This document shows positions 58,948-64,000 of a stretch of 64,000 bases of DNA, piece by piece. Positions within the stretch are counted from its first letter, which is position 1. Each line of letters begins with the position of its first letter. Both the position numbers and the translations under genes were made by a program. Under the pieces are notes generated by a model. The model had not been told where the DNA came from. It searched no databases and worked only from the letters and a program-made list of their open reading frames with translations. The stretch is from Rhizobium sp. 18065 (lineage in GTDB: Bacteria > Pseudomonadota > Alphaproteobacteria > Rhizobiales > Rhizobiaceae), in assembly GCF_902706095.1 (NCBI RefSeq), contig NZ_CACSJP010000001.1, forward strand, positions 744,001 through 808,000. Reading direction: 5' to 3'.

Positions 58948-58991
58948 CATTTCCCATCCCCGCAGGGTGATAGCCAATAGCCCTGCATTTT

Positions 58992-59027
58992 GCCCGGTCC
59001 TGAACGAGTTCAGGCCGGGCTTTTTTT
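58992..59027 (+). terminator. Intrinsic terminator after the DUF1127 gene
   Basis: GCCCGG and CCTGAAC (58992-59005, bulge T) pair with GTTCAGG and CCGGGC (59008-59020), followed by TTTTTTT. Confidence 0.9.
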
Positions 59028-59092
59028 GTTCTGTGCGTTGGATCCGGGCGGCAAGTCTGCACGGCAAGTCTGCACGGCAAGCAGGCTAGAAA

Positions 59093-59986
59093 TTACGTCT
59101 TTTTCTCCGGCGGTGCATCGGTCTCGCCCTTGCTGGCAGTCAGATAGCTGTCGAAGATCTGCTCCATGCTCTTCTGGTAGCTCTTCTGCACTTCAAGGCC
59201 GCTGTCGAACATCGAGTTCATCATGGCGGTGAAACCGGCCTGGTCGTCGCCTGCGGCGGGTTTGGAACCCTCCTTGGCCGGCTGGGCGGCAGTTTCCGCC
59301 GGCTTGCCACCGGCTGCAGCGCCGTAAGCTGTCGTCATGTCTTGAAAGGCCTTGGCGAACGGATTGTCGAAGAAGGGATTGCCGGCACCCGCCGCGGCTT
59401 CCGGCTTTTTCGCCCCGCCCATCATCTCCTGGAATGCCTTGGTGAACGGGTTGTCGAAGATATTGGCTGGCGGTTGCGGCTTTGGCTGCATGCCGGTGCT
59501 TTCCAGCCATTGCTGCATCATCTTGTTCATCGGCGAATTCGCAAAGGCGTCTACGCCGGGAAACTGGCCGGTGGTCTGCTTGAACAGGCCGCCCATGATG
59601 GTGTCGGCCATAGCCGGCATCATCTGCTTGAGCACGTCCTGGCCGATGCCGGTGAGTTGGGCCGCCTGCGCGGCAATCGCGCGCGACACCTCCTTCGAGC
59701 CGAACAGCTGCTGCAGCACCTGATTGCCGTCGGCGACACCCTGCGGCGTGAACGCCGAGCTCATGTCCTCGAAATACTTCGCGTAATTTCCAGACGTCAT
59801 CGCCGAGATCAGGGTGGAGAAATCATAGGGATTGCTGGCGCTGCGCTTGAATCCCGATGCAAATGCAGGTGTGAGTGCCGCCATGGCTTTGGCGGCCTGC
59901 TCCTGGGCAAGACCGAACTGTCGGGCCATGGCATCCATCGCCGTCCCGTTCTGCGCCTGAAGCATCATGTCGAACAGTGGCAGCAT
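59093..59986 (-). CDS. DUF937-like protein with repeated C-terminal motif
   Basis: A 297-aa soluble protein. The N-terminal MLPLFDMMLQAQNGTAMDAM and ARQFGLAQEQAAKAMAALTP match the helical DUF937 pattern. The C-terminal third carries two copies of a motif (DNPFTKAFQEMM and DNPFAKAFQDMT) in an Ala/Gly/Pro-rich linker. The end is acidic-then-basic. GGGGAG at about 9 nt supports the start at 59986 rather than an earlier one. Function unknown. Confidence 0.8.
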   Translation of the reverse strand: MLPLFDMMLQAQNGTAMDAMARQFGLAQEQAAKAMAALTPAFASGFKRSASNPYDFSTLISAMTSGNYAKYFEDMSSAFTPQGVADGNQVLQQLFGSKEVSRAIAAQAAQLTGIGQDVLKQMMPAMADTIMGGLFKQTTGQFPGVDAFANSPMNKMMQQWLESTGMQPKPQPPANIFDNPFTKAFQEMMGGAKKPEAAAGAGNPFFDNPFAKAFQDMTTAYGAAAGGKPAETAAQPAKEGSKPAAGDDQAGFTAMMNSMFDSGLEVQKSYQKSMEQIFDSYLTASKGETDAPPEKKT

Positions 59987-60121
59987 GGACGTTTTCTCCC
60001 CGGATACGTGTAGTTGGCTCTTGGCACTATAACCGGAAAAAACACTGCGCAAACCGGTTTTTACCGGTTTCGCCAACGCAGTCATGACTTGCAGACAGGA
60101 GGGCCGTGGCGCGCCCTTCGA

Positions 60122-61495
60122 TCAATACTGGTATTCTTCGAAAACCGGGTCGATCCGGCCGTTCCAGCGGCCGTTGTAGAGCGACAGCAAGTCGTCAGCC
60201 AGGGTCGTGCCCTTGGCGATCACTTCATCCAGCGGGCCGAGGAACACACTCTCGTCCTGGCCTTCGCCATTGAGACGCGCGCGCGACTTCAGGCCCTGCC
60301 GTGACAGTTCGACAACGTCACGCGCCACGTCCATCAGCGGCCTGCCTGCGACGGTTGCCTTCAGGCCCTGTGCCGGAACGGTGTCGCGCATCTGAACCAC
60401 GTCCTCGACAGTCCAGCCGGCCGTCAGTTCGTCGGCTGCTGCAAGCGCTGCGTCATCATAGAGCAGGCCGACCCAGAAGGCCGGCAGCGCGCAGATCCGC
60501 CGCCATGGACCGCCGTCGGCGCCGCGCATTTCCAGGAAGCGCTTGAGGCGGACATCGGGGAACAGCGTCGAGAGGTGGTTGGTCCAGTCGCCGAGTGTCG
60601 GCTCCCATTCCGCGACTTCGCCCTTGAGCGCGCCATCCATGAACTGGCGGAAGGTGACGTGGGTGCAATCGTGATAGCGCCCGTCGCGCACGATGAAATA
60701 CATCGGCGCTTCGATCGCCCAGCGCACATAGTCGCCGAAACAGAAATCCTTCGAGAAGGTGAAAGGCAGGACACCGGCGCGCTGGTTGTCGGTGTCGCGC
60801 CAGATATCGCCGCGCCACGAGACCAGTCCGTTCGGCTTGCTTTCGGTAAACGGCGAAGATGCAAACAGCGCCGTCGCCAGCGATTGCAGCTTCATCGATA
60901 CGCGCATCTTCTGGCGCATGTCGGCTTCCGACGAAAAGTCGAGGTTCACCTGGATCGTGCAGGTCCGGTACATCATGTCGAGACCCTTGCTGCCGACCTT
61001 CGGCATGTAGCGGGTCATGATGTCGTAGCGCTGCTTCGGCATGCGCGGCGTTTCGGCCAGCGTCCATTTCGGGCTGCCGCCAAGGCCGAGGAAGCGGATT
61101 CCCATCGGCTCGGCGACATCGCGCAGCACGGCCAGATGATGGTTCGATTCCTTGCATGTCTGGTGCAGGGTTTCGACCGGCGCGCCGGAAAGCTCGAACT
61201 GGCCGCCGGGTTCGATCGAGATTGCGCCCATTCCGGACTGTTCGCCGAGACCGATGATGTTCTCGCCGTCCATGATCGGATCCCAGCCGAGCTTTGCCTG
61301 CATGCCCTTCAGCAGCGCGGAAATGCTGGCATCGCCGAAATAGGGAACCGGGCTGTTGTCAGCGCGGAAGAAAGCGAACTTTTCGTGCTCGGTGCCGATC
61401 CGGAACGCCTCTTTCGGCTTGCTGCCGTCAGCCATGTAAGCGGCCATGTCGTCAATGGAGCCCAGGGGCGTATCGTCGGTCGTGTCACGAGCCAT
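60122..61495 (-). CDS. gshA: Glutamate-cysteine ligase (plant/alphaproteobacterial type)
   Basis: Makes gamma-glutamylcysteine, the first and limiting step of glutathione synthesis. The 457-aa length and blocks FRIGTEHEKFAFF, EQSGMGAISIEPGGQFELSG and TCTIQVNLDFSSEADMRQKM are typical of the GCS2/plant type rather than the E. coli GshA. The start MARDTTDD at 61495 follows an AAGG; an earlier frame would add 15 residues. It follows rsmE on the minus strand after 154 bp. Confidence 0.95.
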   Translation of the reverse strand: MARDTTDDTPLGSIDDMAAYMADGSKPKEAFRIGTEHEKFAFFRADNSPVPYFGDASISALLKGMQAKLGWDPIMDGENIIGLGEQSGMGAISIEPGGQFELSGAPVETLHQTCKESNHHLAVLRDVAEPMGIRFLGLGGSPKWTLAETPRMPKQRYDIMTRYMPKVGSKGLDMMYRTCTIQVNLDFSSEADMRQKMRVSMKLQSLATALFASSPFTESKPNGLVSWRGDIWRDTDNQRAGVLPFTFSKDFCFGDYVRWAIEAPMYFIVRDGRYHDCTHVTFRQFMDGALKGEVAEWEPTLGDWTNHLSTLFPDVRLKRFLEMRGADGGPWRRICALPAFWVGLLYDDAALAAADELTAGWTVEDVVQMRDTVPAQGLKATVAGRPLMDVARDVVELSRQGLKSRARLNGEGQDESVFLGPLDEVIAKGTTLADDLLSLYNGRWNGRIDPVFEEYQY

Positions 61496-61649
61496 GAAGG
61501 TAACCTTGTTGGGCTTTGTCGCAAGGGCGCTCAGGCCCACAGAGACAGGTGATTGGACCGGAAATTTGCTGCGTGCAAGTGAAAAACTCTCAAGGCCTGC
61601 TCAAAAAAGAGAAACGGCGTGCTCTTGAAATTGACGTTTGCGAGCCCGC

Positions 61650-62387
61650 CTACCGCCAGTCCCCGATCGCCGCCTGCACCACGGCCATGGCAGCGACCGC
61701 TGCCGTGTCGGCGCGCAGGATCCGCGGTCCCAGCGGAATGGCGGTGACAAAGGGCAGGGAGCGCAGCAACTGGCGTTCCTCGTCCGAAAACCCGCCCTCG
61801 GGTCCGACCAGCAGCGCCAGCGAACGCTCGGTGATGGCGGCAAGCGCTGGAAGCGGGTTTTGCGTGCTGGCATCCTCGTCGCAATAGATGATCCGTCGCT
61901 CGGACGGCCAGCGCTCGAGCATGTCTTTCAGCTTCACCGGTTGGCCGACGGTCGGAATGGCGAGGACGCCGCATTGCTCCGCCGCCTCGACGGCATTGGC
62001 CTGCAGCCGCTCGATATTGCCGATCTTGCCCTGCACATGCTGGGTGATCACCGGCTGCAGCATGCCGGCCCCCATCTCGACGGCCTTCTGGATCAGGTAA
62101 TCCATCCGGCCGACCTTCAGCGGTGCAAACAGGAAGTGCAGGTCGCAATCGGCAGGCTGTGGCCGTGTCTCTTCGACGGGCGTCAGCAGGATGCGCTTGC
62201 GTGTTGGAAAACTGACCGTCGCACGCCATTCGCCATCGCGGCCATTGAAGACCAGTACATCCGTGCCTTCTTCGAAGCGCAGCACATTGGCCAAGTAGTT
62301 GAACTGCTCGGGCGTTGCCTCGAAGCCGGTTTCAGCCGCAAGTGACGCGGTGACATACAGTCTCTGCATCCGGTAGTTGGCGCGCAT
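61650..62387 (-). CDS. rsmE: 16S rRNA (uracil-1498-N3)-methyltransferase
   Basis: Methylates U1498 of 16S rRNA in the decoding region of the 30S subunit. A 245-aa SPOUT (trefoil knot) enzyme. The N-terminal PUA-like domain has RMQRLYV near residue 8 and [11 protein letters not shown]. The knotted SAM site is [13 protein letters not shown] near 192 and [16 protein letters not shown] near 215. GAGGG precedes the ATG and overlaps the pit stop, so it is coupled to pit. Confidence 0.95.
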   Translation of the reverse strand: MRANYRMQRLYVTASLAAETGFEATPEQFNYLANVLRFEEGTDVLVFNGRDGEWRATVSFPTRKRILLTPVEETRPQPADCDLHFLFAPLKVGRMDYLIQKAVEMGAGMLQPVITQHVQGKIGNIERLQANAVEAAEQCGVLAIPTVGQPVKLKDMLERWPSERRIIYCDEDASTQNPLPALAAITERSLALLVGPEGGFSDEERQLLRSLPFVTAIPLGPRILRADTAAVAAMAVVQAAIGDWR

Positions 62388-62396
62388 CAAAAACCC

Positions 62397-63938
62397 TCAG
62401 ATTTGGCCGAAAATCAGCGAAATGGCGCCGTAGAGCAGTGCGGCCAGACCGGCTGAACACGGCACTGTCACGCTCCAGGCGGCGATCATGGTGATGAAAT
62501 ACGAACGGCGAACCAGACGGCGGCGACCGACTTCGTCCGGATCGCGTTCGGCAATCTGTTCATCCTCGGCTTCCCAATGGCCGAATTTCTCCCGCAGATA
62601 TGCGATGCGGCGCTTCGAGTTGCGGATATACCATTCGCGGTACAGGCCGACGCCGAACACGGCACCGATGGCGATATGGGTCGAACTGACCGGCAAGCCG
62701 AGCGACGAGGCCAGAATGACGGTCACTGCTGCCGACAGCGCGACGCAATAGGCCCGCACCGGGTTGAGCTTGGTGATCTGCGTGCCGACGAGGCGGATCA
62801 GGCGCGGACCGTAGAGCAGCAGGCCGACGGCAATGCCGAAGGCGCCGATCAGCGTCACCCAGGTCGGCGTCCCCATGCGCGCCATGGCGGTATCTTCGCC
62901 GATCGCCTGGAAAATCGCCACCACCGGGCCGATGGCATTGGCAACGTCATTGGCGCCGTGGGCAAAGGAGAGTAGGGCGGCGGAAATCACCAGCGGCAGG
63001 CGAAACAGCTTGCGCAGCGACTGATTGCGGTTCTCAAGCCCTTCCGCCTGACGGCGGACCAGGGGAATGGCGACGAGCCAGCAGCCAAGACCGACGCAGA
63101 AGCCCGCGATCACCGAGTCAAAGCGCCGGAGTTCGAATACCTGGCCGATGCCCTTGACGGTCAGGTAGAGCGTGAACGCGCCGGCCATCAGGCCAACAAG
63201 GACCGGAACCCAGCGTTTGGCAGCGCCGATCTTGTCGATCCGGTAGAGGATGAATTCCTTGATGAAAGCGAGAAACAGGGCTGCCAGTCCGCCACCCAGG
63301 AGTGGCGATATGATCCAGCTTGCCGTGATGCCGGCGAGCGCCCCCCAGTTCACCGAGTTCATCCCGGCAGCTGCAATGCCGGCACCCATGACCGCGCCAA
63401 CGATGGAATGTGTCGTCGAGACCGGTGCGTTCAGCCATGTGGACAGGTTGATCCACAGAGCTGCGGCCAGTAGCGCGACAAGCATGGCGGTTGCGAAGTC
63501 TTGTGGATTGCCGACGGCTTCAGGAGCCAGGATGCCACGGGAAATCGTCATCACCACCGTGTCGCCGGCAATCACGGCGCCGGCGATTTCGAAGACGGCA
63601 GCCATCGCGAGTGCTGCACCGATCGAGATCGCCCGTGCGCCCACCGCAGCGCCGACGTTGTTGGTCACGTCATTGGCGCCGATATTCATCGCCATGTAGC
63701 CGCCGAGAACGGCAGCGGCGACCATGATCACGGCTCCGGGACGATCGCTGACATAGATGCCGGCCAGGGCCATGACCAGAACCAGAAAGACCAGGCCAAG
63801 GCCGAAGGGTAGCACGCGCCGCGACAGATGCTGGACTGCCTCCTCGGCATAGGTGATCTTGTCGAGATCCTTGTCCAACGTCGGCTTGGACAGTTTGGAC
63901 TGCGCTCTGGGTGGCGGTTTCAGGTCGGGTTTGGTCAT
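62397..63938 (-). CDS. pit: Low-affinity inorganic phosphate transporter, PiT family
   Basis: A 513-aa inner-membrane phosphate (metal-phosphate) symporter with about 10-12 helices. The duplicated PiT signature is visible: GANDVTNNVG near residue 100 and GANDVANAIGPV near 345. VSTTHSIVG and VSSTHIAIG mark the pore. A large cytosolic loop precedes the last helix. The start MTKPDLK follows AAGGAAA; an earlier frame adds 17 residues without support. It leads the pit-rsmE unit at the right edge of the window. Confidence 0.95.
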   Translation of the reverse strand: MTKPDLKPPPRAQSKLSKPTLDKDLDKITYAEEAVQHLSRRVLPFGLGLVFLVLVMALAGIYVSDRPGAVIMVAAAVLGGYMAMNIGANDVTNNVGAAVGARAISIGAALAMAAVFEIAGAVIAGDTVVMTISRGILAPEAVGNPQDFATAMLVALLAAALWINLSTWLNAPVSTTHSIVGAVMGAGIAAAGMNSVNWGALAGITASWIISPLLGGGLAALFLAFIKEFILYRIDKIGAAKRWVPVLVGLMAGAFTLYLTVKGIGQVFELRRFDSVIAGFCVGLGCWLVAIPLVRRQAEGLENRNQSLRKLFRLPLVISAALLSFAHGANDVANAIGPVVAIFQAIGEDTAMARMGTPTWVTLIGAFGIAVGLLLYGPRLIRLVGTQITKLNPVRAYCVALSAAVTVILASSLGLPVSSTHIAIGAVFGVGLYREWYIRNSKRRIAYLREKFGHWEAEDEQIAERDPDEVGRRRLVRRSYFITMIAAWSVTVPCSAGLAALLYGAISLIFGQI

Positions 63939-64000
63939 GTGCTGCTTTCCTTCGGATGGAATGACCCGATGTCTTGCCATCCGAGGCATTGGGGTATGAT

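Overview
The window is a 64 kb chromosomal segment from an alphaproteobacterium, most likely a member of the Rhizobiaceae (Rhizobium/Agrobacterium/Allorhizobium-like). This rests on high-GC codon use, the order zwf-pgl-edd, a RirA-type iron regulator, an aceA gene followed by a small acetate-linked ORF, a plant-type glutamate-cysteine ligase, a very long PdhS/DivJ/PleC-like histidine kinase, and a tRNA-His that lacks the extra G-1 and carries A73. The species cannot be named from sequence reading alone. There is no phage, plasmid replication, CRISPR or complete mobile element.

Layout. 0-5.8 kb: an ECF sigma/anti-sigma pair, then the Entner-Doudoroff operon zwf-pgl-edd (minus). 5.9-9.9 kb: a glutamylputrescine oxidase/synthetase pair (puuB-puuA) and a YhiN-type flavoprotein. 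10-16.6 kb: a chemoreceptor, a cold-shock gene, rsgA, small ORFs and a LysR regulator. 16.5-20.6 kb: a cupin, then the glyoxylate-shunt locus (81-aa ORF, aceA) divergent from a RamB/ScfR-type regulator. 20.7-24.8 kb: a putrescine/spermidine ABC transporter potFGHI. 25-31.9 kb: DUF6460, AsmA, acetoacetyl-CoA synthetase, a structured putative small RNA, a two-domain iron permease and a LysE exporter. 32-37.1 kb: the giant sensor kinase and a phasin with PhaR-like operator sites. 37.3-38.2 kb: tRNA-His and an AT-richer orphan gene. 38.5-42.7 kb: ilvE and a HupE/UreJ metal-transporter cluster with a DUF1007 protein. 42.7-47.1 kb: LysR, ABM monooxygenase, an Rrf2 regulator divergent from a GliT-like thioredoxin-reductase-fold enzyme, and mmsA. 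47.3-51.9 kb: DUF898 and M48 peptidase, fbpA divergent from rirA, and a secreted protein. 52-57.5 kb: patatin phospholipase, oxyR divergent from katG, and a TetR regulator. 57.5-64 kb: LysR, DUF1127, DUF937-like, gshA, rsmE and pit.

How the genes fit together. Much of the window serves carbon storage and overflow. Sugars enter the Entner-Doudoroff route, acetyl units are handled by isocitrate lyase, acetoacetyl-CoA synthetase and polyhydroxybutyrate proteins (phasin, perhaps the patatin), and valine-derived methylmalonate semialdehyde by MmsA. Polyamines are imported by Pot and broken down by PuuA/PuuB. Stress and metal homeostasis are served by OxyR-KatG, GshA, RirA-FbpA and the HupE cluster.

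The most interesting observations are the HupE/HupE/HupE-like/DUF1007 cluster, a four-hairpin candidate small RNA at 29.3-29.4 kb, PhaR-like operators at the phasin and patatin promoters, the Rrf2/GliT-like redox pair with a clear operator, and an orphan gene beside tRNA-His.
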